51,453 bases of DNA. It comes from Verrucomicrobiota bacterium (GTDB taxonomy: Bacteria; Verrucomicrobiota; Verrucomicrobiia; Chthoniobacterales; SZAS-18). Made by a program: the position numbers and the translations under genes. This document shows, in pieces, positions 8,738-15,768 of the stretch (positions are counted from its first letter, which is position 1; the number at the start of each line of letters is the position of its first letter). Where the stretch lies: the NCBI GenBank assembly GCA_018240025.1, contig JAFEGM010000048.1:35222-86674 (forward strand). The letters are read 5' to 3'. The notes beneath the pieces are model-generated. The model saw nothing but the letters and a program-made list of their open reading frames with translations, was not told where the DNA came from and did not search any database.

Positions 8738-9412
8738 CCGCCTCCTCCACGCCGCGGCGGCGCAGCCGGCGGCGAGCAGGCCGGCGGCCACGGTGCTGGG
8801 CTCGGGGATCGCGTGCAGGGTGAAGCCCCAGCTCACCACGGTGCTTTGGCCGAGCGGAGCGACGTCGGCGAGATACAGGGTCCAGGTCCCGTTGGCGTCG
8901 AGCCCATTGAAGGAGGCGAGGAAGGCCGTGCGCGGATCGGTCTGCACGGCGGTGAGCGGATTCACGTCGCGGGCGTCGGGCTGCCAGGTGCTGGCGCTGA
9001 GCGCGGAGCCGCCTGGATCGACCAATGTCTGGTAGGAGTGGATGTCGGTCGCGGCCAGGTCCGAGAACGTGACCGTCATGCCGGCATCGCCGTAGCCAAA
9101 CGGGCTGCCGGTGGTGCGCCCGACGCGGTTGAGCAGGATGGAGAAGCCGGTCCCGCCGGGCGTGTCGTGCACGAGATAGGCGTAGAGGTCGCCGTTGAAG
9201 CCGCCGCTGAGCGTGAGGTGCACCTCGACGCTGAGGATGGAGGTGATGACGGTGCTGACGTTCTGCGAGAGCGCGAGTCCGTTGAGATCGCCGTCGGGCA
9301 CGGCGGCATTCGGCGAGAACGAGAACGTCTGCGAGAAGGTCTGGGCCGGCGCGAGCCCGGCGCAGGCGAGGGCGCTGCCCAGGGCGAGGGCGAGGAATTT
9401 CGGCGTCGTCAT
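8684..9412 (-). CDS. PEP-CTERM sorted protein with a proprotein-convertase P-like domain
   Basis: Exported 242-aa protein. The N-terminal signal peptide is MTTPKFLALALGSALACAG with cleavage near LAPAQ. Residues ~25-198 resemble the P-domain (beta-sandwich) found beside subtilisin-like proteases: LTLSGGFNGDLYAYLVH, FSDLAA, FNGLDANGTWTLYLAD, VVSWGFTLH. The C-terminus has a PEP-CTERM signal: IPEPST at ~202-207, a hydrophobic alanine-rich helix and an RRR cluster ending at residue 225. Exosortase would be expected to process it; none is in the window. After the Arg cluster there are 17 further residues encoded by a dispersed intergenic repeat, which is unusual because PEP-CTERM proteins normally end within a few residues of the arginines. 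It has no attached protease domain. Confidence 0.82.
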   Translation of the reverse strand: MTTPKFLALALGSALACAGLAPAQTFSQTFSFSPNAAVPDGDLNGLALSQNVSTVITSILSVEVHLTLSGGFNGDLYAYLVHDTPGGTGFSILLNRVGRTTGSPFGYGDAGMTVTFSDLAATDIHSYQTLVDPGGSALSASTWQPDARDVNPLTAVQTDPRTAFLASFNGLDANGTWTLYLADVAPLGQSTVVSWGFTLHAIPEPSTVAAGLLAAGCAAAAWRRRESSRSKIQDSNRFKEQV

Positions 9413-9422
9413 GGCGGGAGCG

Positions 9423-11600
9423 TCAGAGGGTGATGGCCGTGCGGTAGAAGCGCTGGGGCGGAAGCGGGATCGTCGCGTCGAGGAAGTCGATGGCGCCGGT
9501 CCCGCCCGCGCTGACGGTGCCGGGGAAGTCCTGCCAGCTCGCGCCCAGATCGTCGCTGTACTGGATGCGGTAGTTCAGCCCCGCGATGCCGCGCCAGCGC
9601 AACTGCGCGCCGCCGGGGCCGATGTCCAGCGAGACGAAGTTCTGCGTGGCGCCGGAGCCGCCGCCGACCGTGACCACGACCGTGCCGGTGGCGACGCCGC
9701 CGCGGCCATCGGCAATGGTGTAGGTGAAGCTGTCCTGCCCGGTGAAGCCGTTGGGAGGAGTATACGTCAGCGTGCCGCCGGCCAGGCCGACCGTACCGCC
9801 GGCGCCGCTGGCGGGGGAGACGCCGGTGACCGCAAGCGCGTCGCCGTCGGCGTCGCGATCGTTGAGCAGCAGCCGGGCCGCGGGGAGCGCGACCGGCGTG
9901 TTGCGCGCGGCAGCGAGGGTGTCGCTGCCGGCCACCGGCGGCGTGTTGAGGACCAGCGTGAAATTCTGCGTCGCATTCGGCGTCGCGCCATTGGCTGCCG
10001 TGAAGACGAGCGGGAAACTGCCGCCCATGCCGGCGCTCGGCGTGCCGGCGAGCAGCCCGCTGGCGGCGGTGAAGGTCACGCCCGGGGGGAGCGTGCCGCC
10101 GGTCAGCGAGAGCGTCGGCGCCGGCGGGCCGACCGCCGTGACCGTGAAGCTGCCGGCGGTGCCGAGGGTGAAGACCGCGTTGTCCGCACTGGTGAATTGC
10201 GGCGGCGTGCTGGTCGTGAACGTGCCCACCGCGGAATAGCGCGTGCCCTGCGGGTTGGTGGCGTAGGCGGCGAAGCTGTAGCCGGTGCTGCCGGAAAGGC
10301 CGCTGACGTCGACCGTGAAGGCGCCCGTGGTCCCGCTGGCGCTGGCGCTGAGTACGCCGGGGCCGCCGAGCTGCGGATTCGAGTTCGTGGCGGTCGGCGC
10401 ATAGACCACGCCGCGCGCGGTGATGGTCGAGCTGCCGTCGCTGGTCACATTCCCGCCCAACCGGGCCGAAGTGTTGGTGAGGTTCGTGACCGTCGGTTCG
10501 ACCACGATCGGAGCGGCCACGGCCGGGCTGAAATCGACCCCGCGGAAACTCTGCGTCGCGGGCGCCTGGCGCAGCTGCGTGAGGGTGATCGCTCCCGGGC
10601 TGGTGGTGTTTCCGAAAGTGGCGCTGTCGGTGAAGGTCACGAGCCGATTGCCTGCGTTGCTCGCGCCCTGCGTGGTGGCGAAGAACTGGAGGCGGGAGGA
10701 ATCGCCCGGATCGATGCGCGAGGTCAGGCCGTAGAACCCGGTCGGCGTGCTCGCGTTCAGCGTGTAGGCGAGCACCCAGCTCGTGCCGTTGAAGTTGTAG
10801 CGCTTCACGCCGCCGCCGGTCGCACCGACCGCGACGTAGAGCGTGTCGGGCTGGCCGTCATTGTTCAGGTCGTGGAAACGGATCGCGTTGGGCGACTCGT
10901 TGGTCGCATTGGTGAAGCCCGGCAGCTGCTGGTAGTACGCGGGTCCCGCGGGCAGGCCGTCGGAGATGAGGTTGACGCCGTTGTTCGAGGTCGTGGAGCC
11001 GGTGCTGCCGTAGATGCGACCGTTGAAGATGGTCGCACCCCGCACCGAGTACTGCCCGGTCACGCAGAGCACCTCGGCCTCGAGCGTGGGCGCGTAGCCG
11101 AAGCCATCGGCGGTGAAGATGTAAAAGCCGGTCGCCGCGGAGGAGGCGATCGCTCCGCGCACATTCGTGCCGGAGATGGTGAACGGGACCGAGTAGCGCA
11201 GCGTGCCGGAGGGATCGAGCGTGGCGTAGAGCCGCAGGATCGTGCTCGTCACGCTGGCCGTGCCGCTGGCCACGTTGTAGCCGGCCCAGCTGGCGATGGC
11301 GCCGTCGGCCGAGCGCAGGAGCTGTCCGTCGGAAGCGGCCGTGCCGCTGGCGGTCATGGCTCCGGCACCGGTCGTGGGCAGGCTGAAATTCTGGTAGTTC
11401 GTGGCGGGCGACCCGGTGGTGGCGAATTCGCGGATGACCACCGGCGTGGCGGCGGAGGTGAGCGAGCCGGTGCCGACATCGATCGTGTACACGAGCAGAC
11501 TGCCCGGCGTGAGCGGCGCGGCCGGCAGGCTGGCCAGCGAGCCGACGGTGAGCGCGGCGGCCGCGCAGGCGCGGCGACGGAAAGCAGGGGAGAGTCGCAT
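9423..11600 (-). CDS. Secreted multidomain Ig/cadherin-like protein, 725 aa
   Basis: The start at 11600 opens into a signal peptide (MRLSPAFRRRACAAAALTVG, cleavage near LPAAP); the longer upstream reading overlaps the neighbouring gene. The N-terminal ~340 residues include NDGQPD and repeated FYGL/YGS-type strands and may be a propeller-like or FG-GAP-like domain, but I do not recognise a family. Next are a fibronectin-III-like module (LGGNVTSDG...GVVYAP...NSNPQLGGPGV), a putative Ig module (PPQFTSADNAVFTLG...LPPGVTF...LAGTPSAG), a cadherin-like module (LLNDRDADGDAL...YTPPNGFTGQDSFTYTIAD), and the FYR-ending C-terminal module seen in neighbours. The fibronectin-like module closely matches giant protein 2 and the Ig/cadherin pair matches giant protein 1. 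Function is unknown. Confidence 0.8.
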   Translation of the reverse strand: MRLSPAFRRRACAAAALTVGSLASLPAAPLTPGSLLVYTIDVGTGSLTSAATPVVIREFATTGSPATNYQNFSLPTTGAGAMTASGTAASDGQLLRSADGAIASWAGYNVASGTASVTSTILRLYATLDPSGTLRYSVPFTISGTNVRGAIASSAATGFYIFTADGFGYAPTLEAEVLCVTGQYSVRGATIFNGRIYGSTGSTTSNNGVNLISDGLPAGPAYYQQLPGFTNATNESPNAIRFHDLNNDGQPDTLYVAVGATGGGVKRYNFNGTSWVLAYTLNASTPTGFYGLTSRIDPGDSSRLQFFATTQGASNAGNRLVTFTDSATFGNTTSPGAITLTQLRQAPATQSFRGVDFSPAVAAPIVVEPTVTNLTNTSARLGGNVTSDGSSTITARGVVYAPTATNSNPQLGGPGVLSASASGTTGAFTVDVSGLSGSTGYSFAAYATNPQGTRYSAVGTFTTSTPPQFTSADNAVFTLGTAGSFTVTAVGPPAPTLSLTGGTLPPGVTFTAASGLLAGTPSAGMGGSFPLVFTAANGATPNATQNFTLVLNTPPVAGSDTLAAARNTPVALPAARLLLNDRDADGDALAVTGVSPASGAGGTVGLAGGTLTYTPPNGFTGQDSFTYTIADGRGGVATGTVVVTVGGGSGATQNFVSLDIGPGGAQLRWRGIAGLNYRIQYSDDLGASWQDFPGTVSAGGTGAIDFLDATIPLPPQRFYRTAITL

Positions 11601-11613
11601 GGCGGGGGCAGGT

Positions 11614-12714
11614 TTAGTTTCCGCGGGCGACGAGGGAGGAGCGGGCGGCGGCCGGTGGTGGCGGCGGTCGCGCGACCGGCCGGGCGAAGACCACGCCGCT
11701 GGCCACGAGTTGGTCGTGCGCGGTCTGACGCAGGACGAGCGATTCGCTGGGCAGCAGGCCGAGTTCGCCCCCGACTTGGTTGGCGGCATCCAGCGTGAGC
11801 GGATCGAGCTGGGTCACCTTCCCGAAGATGACGAGCGCATTGAGATACGCGCCATAGCGGCTCGGATGGTAGTGATCGACGCCCCAGAGATTCATCCCCT
11901 GGCCGAGCTGCGTGAACGGATTGCGAATGGCGAAGCCCGGCGTGGAGACGGTGCCGATCGCCCGCAGCCAGGCCTCGCCAGCCGGGATGACGCCCGCGAG
12001 ATTCGCATTCTGCGCGAAGGCCGCCTGGTAGCCGTCGCGCAGGTCGTTGAACATCGTCTCGATCGGCTGGCCGAAGTAGTCGCCGCTGGCCAGATAGGTC
12101 AGGTCGGCCCGCGCCCAGGTCTGGTAGAGATAGATGCGCGCGGCTGGATTCTGCTGGTGAATCGCGGACTCGAGCTGGTTGACCGCATTGACGAAGCCCG
12201 TCGGATCGCCACCGCGATTCGTCGGCACCGGGCCGGTGCTGAGATCCTGCATGACCACGACGTCCCACTGCGGCTGGGCGATGACCGAAAGGGCGTTGGT
12301 GAAGTGGTAGGCGAGGCTCTTGCCGCTGCAGGTTTCGAGCTGCACGTCGTACGTCAGCCCGGCCTGGGCGGTGAACTTTTTGAAGATGCCCGGGATGCCG
12401 CCGAGCGGATGCGGCTCGCCAAAAGTGGTCTGGCCGCGCGGGCTGGTCAGCGGCTGGCCGAAGTTGAGGTCCGTCACGCCGCCGGGCGTGTTGGCGTTGT
12501 TGTAGGTCGAGACGGGAATGAACTTTCCGTGCGTGAAGCTGTTGCCGACGAACAGCACCCGCGTGGTCTGCGCCTGCGCCGGGGCGGTCGCGAGCGTCGC
12601 GAGTATGCAGCCGAACGCGGCGCCCAGCAGGGCTCGCCAGCGGGCGCGCGGACGCGGGCAGGGAAAGTGAGCGAGGCCGGGAGCGCCGGCCGGGGCGATC
12701 GGGTGGGGAGCCAT
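11614..12714 (-). CDS. Secreted SGNH/GDSL-family hydrolase
   Basis: Probable esterase or carbohydrate deacetylase of the SGNH fold, 366 aa, exported. The ATG at 12714 gives a signal sequence (positive region RPRARWRALL, core LLGAAFGCILATL, cleavage near APAQAQ). The catalytic Ser59 lies in block I VLFVGNSFTHG. The C-terminal Asp280/His283 dyad is in VDHYHPS (DxxH). An intermediate block contains WDVVVMQDLS. The C-terminus is proline-rich and ends without an anchor. Its gene ends 13 bp before the start codon of the 725-aa protein gene, so the two are probably co-transcribed. Substrate cannot be read from sequence; acetylated polysaccharide is plausible for the family. Confidence 0.85.
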   Translation of the reverse strand: MAPHPIAPAGAPGLAHFPCPRPRARWRALLGAAFGCILATLATAPAQAQTTRVLFVGNSFTHGKFIPVSTYNNANTPGGVTDLNFGQPLTSPRGQTTFGEPHPLGGIPGIFKKFTAQAGLTYDVQLETCSGKSLAYHFTNALSVIAQPQWDVVVMQDLSTGPVPTNRGGDPTGFVNAVNQLESAIHQQNPAARIYLYQTWARADLTYLASGDYFGQPIETMFNDLRDGYQAAFAQNANLAGVIPAGEAWLRAIGTVSTPGFAIRNPFTQLGQGMNLWGVDHYHPSRYGAYLNALVIFGKVTQLDPLTLDAANQVGGELGLLPSESLVLRQTAHDQLVASGVVFARPVARPPPPPAAARSSLVARGN

Positions 12715-12762
12715 GGAGAGGACCTGCGCCTGCGCCCGGGGGATTCCGCTGCAGGCCAGGGC

Positions 12763-12791
12763 GGTATAGGATTTTGTTCTTCGCGCGGCAA
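12763..12791 (-). promoter_or_regulatory. Candidate sigma70-like promoter for the SGNH hydrolase gene
   Basis: Read on the minus strand: TTGCCG (-35, 12791-12786), a 17-bp spacer, then TATACC (-10, 12768-12763), each matching 4 of 6 consensus bases. It would start transcription about 40 bp upstream of the ATG at 12714. This is a pattern match only. Confidence 0.35.
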
Positions 12792-12896
12792 GACGATTGG
12801 CGTCGTTCCGGATCGAAAGCGGCTCAGGCGGGGGTTTCCCTGGGGCGAGCCCGCCGCGTCTTGCGGCTTGGAGCCGGGCTCCGTTCCCGCTATGGC

Positions 12897-14333
12897 ATGC
12901 AAAGCGCTGCATTCTGGCGCCTCCCCATGCTCCTCGTCCGTGTTCTCCCTCTCGCGGTCGCCCTGCTCGGCGCGACCTTCGCTCACGCTCAAGGGCCGCT
13001 CGCGCCGACGGGCGCGCCGGCGCCGCAGGGCAAGACGCTCACGCAGCTCGAGCCGCGCACGGACGTGGCCACGCTCGCGGGCGATGCGAACGCGGTCATC
13101 GTCATCTCGCAGCGCGGCTCGTACTACCTCTCGGGCAATGTGACCATCACCGGCACCCGCGTGGGCATCGCCATCGCGGCGAGCGACGTGACGCTCGACC
13201 TCAACGGCTTCACCATCGTGGGCAGCGCGAATGCGCCTGCGGGCATCGACTTCCGCGGCTCCCTCAGCGGCTGTCGCATTTACAACGGCCACATCGTCTC
13301 GCTGCCCGCTGGCATCGGCGTGCGCTCGAGCGGCAGCGGCAACCGCATCGTGCAGGCGGCTTTCGAGGACCTCGCGATCCGCGGCTGCACGAAAGGGTTC
13401 GATCTCGACGCCGCCCACGACGTGCGGGTCGAGCGCGCACGGGTCTCCACCATGACCGCCGGCGGCATCGACCTGAACAGCCGGGGCACGGTCGTGAATT
13501 GCGTGGTCGATGCCGTGAACGGCGCCAACGCGGTCACGGGGATCGACGCGGACGTCGTGACCGAGTGCCAGGTCACGAACCTGAGCGGCAGCACCTTGAT
13601 CGGCATCGATGCCGCCCAGGTCACGAACTGCCGACTGCGGAGCGTCGGCGGCAGCGGCAGCGCCAACGTCACCGGCATCCAGGCGTCGCTGGTGCGCGGT
13701 TGCGTGCTGGAGTCCGTCAGCGGCAACTCCATCATCGGCATCTTCGGCTCGCAGGTGGTCGACTGCCGCATTTCGTCGCTCTCGCAGGTCGGCGGCAGCT
13801 CGATCAGCCTGGCCCGGGCCATCGCCGCCACCCTCATCCTCGATTGCTCCGTGACCTCCATCACCGCCGAGGCCAGCGCGAATACGACCGGCTTTTTCGG
13901 CTACGAGCAGGCCAGCCGCTGCCGCGTAGGGGCGATCTCCGCCTCGGCCGGGAGCGCCGCCGGTTTCCGACCGTCCGGCAGCTCGAGCCAGACCCTCGAT
14001 TGCGGCGCGAGCTCCATCAGCCTGAACATCGGCATCGACCTCGAGAACGCGGTCGGCGCGCTCGTGCGCGGCTGCCGCTTCGCCCTCGGGGGCGCGGGCA
14101 TCGGCATCGTCGCCAACGGGGTGGGCAATCGCTTCGAGGACAACACCATCTCCGGCTGCTCCGTCGGCATCAGCGCCGGCGCCAGCACGACCGGCGGACT
14201 GATCGTGCGCAATCGGGTGACCGACTGCACCGTGCCCATCAGCTTCAACGCGGCCACCTGGCAGGTCGGTCCGCGCATCAGTGCGTTCGGGGACATTACG
14301 ACGACCAATCCGTGGGCGAACTTCGTCGATTGA
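12897..14333 (+). CDS. Secreted right-handed parallel beta-helix repeat protein
   Basis: Exported 478-aa protein with a pectate-lyase-like beta-helix. The signal peptide is LLVRVLPLAVALLGATFAHAQ. ATG 12897 and ATG 12927 are both possible starts because neither has a convincing Shine-Dalgarno; I kept the longer one. The mature part begins with LSGNVTITGTRVGIAIAASDVTLDLNGFTIVG, typical of NosD/beta-helix proteins that list decorated surfaces. It continues with ~22-residue coils of the type VxxCxVxxLSGSxLIGID. Several coils carry a regularly spaced Cys (VTNCRL, VRGCVL, VVDCRI, ILDCSV, ASRCRV), consistent with a Cys ladder in the helix. No catalytic residues are recognisable. It is divergent from the SGNH hydrolase gene. 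Confidence 0.8.
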   Translation: MQSAAFWRLPMLLVRVLPLAVALLGATFAHAQGPLAPTGAPAPQGKTLTQLEPRTDVATLAGDANAVIVISQRGSYYLSGNVTITGTRVGIAIAASDVTLDLNGFTIVGSANAPAGIDFRGSLSGCRIYNGHIVSLPAGIGVRSSGSGNRIVQAAFEDLAIRGCTKGFDLDAAHDVRVERARVSTMTAGGIDLNSRGTVVNCVVDAVNGANAVTGIDADVVTECQVTNLSGSTLIGIDAAQVTNCRLRSVGGSGSANVTGIQASLVRGCVLESVSGNSIIGIFGSQVVDCRISSLSQVGGSSISLARAIAATLILDCSVTSITAEASANTTGFFGYEQASRCRVGAISASAGSAAGFRPSGSSSQTLDCGASSISLNIGIDLENAVGALVRGCRFALGGAGIGIVANGVGNRFEDNTISGCSVGISAGASTTGGLIVRNRVTDCTVPISFNAATWQVGPRISAFGDITTTNPWANFVD

Positions 14334-14760
14334 GGTTCGGCCTGCGGCTTTGGTCGAATCGAGGACGAGGACGAGGACGACGACGAGGACGAGGGGAAGG
14401 TTGGCCTGCGGCTTTGGTCGCTTCGAGGACGACGACGACGACGAGGACGGGGGGAAGGTCGGCCCGCGGCTTTGGTCGAATCGAGGACGAGGGGAAGATT
14501 GGCCTGCGGCTTTGGTCGAATCGAGGACGAGGACGAGGACGACGACGAGGAGAAGGGGAGTTTGGCCTGCGGCTTTGGTCGATGTTGCAGATCGATGCTG
14601 GCAGTGCGCCTCACGACAGATCGAGGAGCTGACTCCTTCGCGGAATCGTCCTCGTCGTCGTCCTCGTCGTCGTCCTCGAAGCCACCAAAGCCGCAGGCCA
14701 ACATCCCTCGTCCTCGTCCTCGTCCTCGAAGCGACCAAAGCCGCAGGCCAATTTCGTCTT
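14334..14760. repeat. Field of direct and inverted GAGGAC-rich repeats with a CCTGCGGCTTTGGTCG core
   Basis: This gene-free stretch is built from one unit, CCTGCGGCTTTGGTCG followed by TCGAGGACGAGGACGAC-type triplet runs. Direct copies start at 14341, 14405, 14463 (one mismatch), 14503 and 14566. Two inverted copies lie at 14682-14697 (one mismatch) and 14732-14747. The purine-rich arms (GAGGAC/GACGAC) face complementary CTCGTC runs, so a large hairpin or cruciform can form. Reading frames through it give low-complexity Asp/Glu or Arg/Ser peptides that I reject as genes. Confidence 0.8.
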
Positions 14761-14786
14761 TGCGCCTTCCCCCAAAAGGCTATGCT
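14759..14786 (+). promoter_or_regulatory. Candidate promoter for the YdeI-like gene
   Basis: TTTGCG (14759-14764), a 16-bp spacer and TATGCT (14781-14786) lie 26 bp upstream of the ATG at 14813. This is a weak match (3 of 6 and 4 of 6), located immediately after the repeat field. Confidence 0.3.
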
Positions 14787-14812
14787 CGCCCACTCGGCGC
14801 GGTGCGCGCGGT

Positions 14813-15277
14813 ATGACCAAACTGCAGCTTCAGATCCAATCCGCCGGCGGCGGTGGCGCATTCGTCGAGGTTCCCGCGGAGGTGGTCGAGCAACTCGGCG
14901 ATGGCCGCAAGCGGCTCAAGGTGCAGGCGAAATTCGACGGTGTGCCCTACCGCGGACTGCTCGCGCCCTACGGCGGGCGGGTCATGCTGCTGATCCTCAA
15001 ATCGATCCGCGAGCAGCTGCACAAGGACGTGGGCGATGTGGTCGAGGTGGAGCTCGTCCTCGACGAAGAACCGCGCGTCGTGGAAGTGCCCGGCGTGCTG
15101 GCCAAGGCGCTCGGCAAGGCGGGCCTGCGCGAGGCTTTCGACGAGCTCTCCTATACGAACCGCAAGGAGTACGTCGCCTGGATCAACGGGGCCAAGACGG
15201 ACGCCACGCGGGAGCGCCGACTGCTTCTCGCCATCGAGAAGCTGAAGGCGGGCAAGCGCAATCCGTCGGAAAAATAG
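14813..15277 (+). CDS. YdeI/OmpD-associated family protein (DUF1905 plus OmdA-like domain)
   Basis: Cytoplasmic 154-aa protein. Residues ~1-85 match the DUF1905 pattern: a strand beginning FVEVPAEVVEQLGDG, then VQAKFDGVPYRGLLAPYGGRVMLLILKSIREQLHKDVGDVVEVEL. Residues ~95-150 match the bacteriocin-protection/OmdA helical domain (LAKALGKAGLREAFDELSYTNRKEYVAWINGAKTDATRERRL...IEKLKAG). Molecular function is unknown in the family. It is preceded by a candidate promoter and the repeat field, and followed after 62 bp by a small secreted protein. Confidence 0.85.
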   Translation: MTKLQLQIQSAGGGGAFVEVPAEVVEQLGDGRKRLKVQAKFDGVPYRGLLAPYGGRVMLLILKSIREQLHKDVGDVVEVELVLDEEPRVVEVPGVLAKALGKAGLREAFDELSYTNRKEYVAWINGAKTDATRERRLLLAIEKLKAGKRNPSEK

Positions 15278-15339
15278 GCGACGGTCCAGGGGAGGCCGGA
15301 TGCCAATTGAGGGTTGTCACCAGCCCGTCTTGGTATGGA

Positions 15340-15738
15340 ATGCGGGCCGTGAAACTTCACCTCTCACTTCGTTCGTTCTCCTTGCCCGGGCTTTTTGCCC
15401 TGCTTCTGCTCCTCCTCACTCCGCTCGCCGCCTCCGCCCAGGAATCCGTCACCGGGCAGTGGGCCGGCACCTACACCAACAGCCTCGGCCAGCGCGGCCA
15501 CGACTCGCTCTACCTGACGGAAGGCGGCGGGCGTCTGACCGGCACCTGGACCGGCAACATTCCGGTCGCCGGCCGCCGGGTGAATGCCAACACCATCCAG
15601 CTGCGTGGGCGCACGGCCACCCGCTCGTACCAGATGACAGCGGTCGTGCGCGGCAATCAGATGACGCTCAAGTACGTCGCCACGCGCCTGGATGCCGCCG
15701 GCGCCTACGAGGGCGTGTGCACGTTCACGCGCCGCTGA
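15340..15738 (+). CDS. Small secreted protein of unknown function, 132 aa
   Basis: A clear signal peptide (core SLPGLFALLLLLLTPLAASA, cleavage near ASAQ) is followed by a ~95-residue, strand-rich domain (VTGQWAGTYTNSLGQRGHDSLYL, GGGRLTGTWTGNIPVAGRRV, TIQLRGRTATRSYQMTAVV). The alternating strand pattern and GxWxGxY start suggest a small beta-barrel or lipocalin-like fold, an inference only. GTG at 15349 (giving MKLHLSLRSF) is an alternative start. It converges on the GloVer gene with a 30-bp gap. Confidence 0.65.
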   Translation: MRAVKLHLSLRSFSLPGLFALLLLLLTPLAASAQESVTGQWAGTYTNSLGQRGHDSLYLTEGGGRLTGTWTGNIPVAGRRVNANTIQLRGRTATRSYQMTAVVRGNQMTLKYVATRLDAAGAYEGVCTFTRR

Positions 15739-15768
15739 GCGCGCGTCCGACGTCCCCCACATTCCGCC

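Noticed and set aside
13901..14704. Short frames with Asp/Glu or Ser/Arg runs in the 14.3-14.8 kb repeat field
   Set aside because: Entirely produced by GAGGAC/GACGAC repeats; acidic runs appear in several frames and have no start signals.
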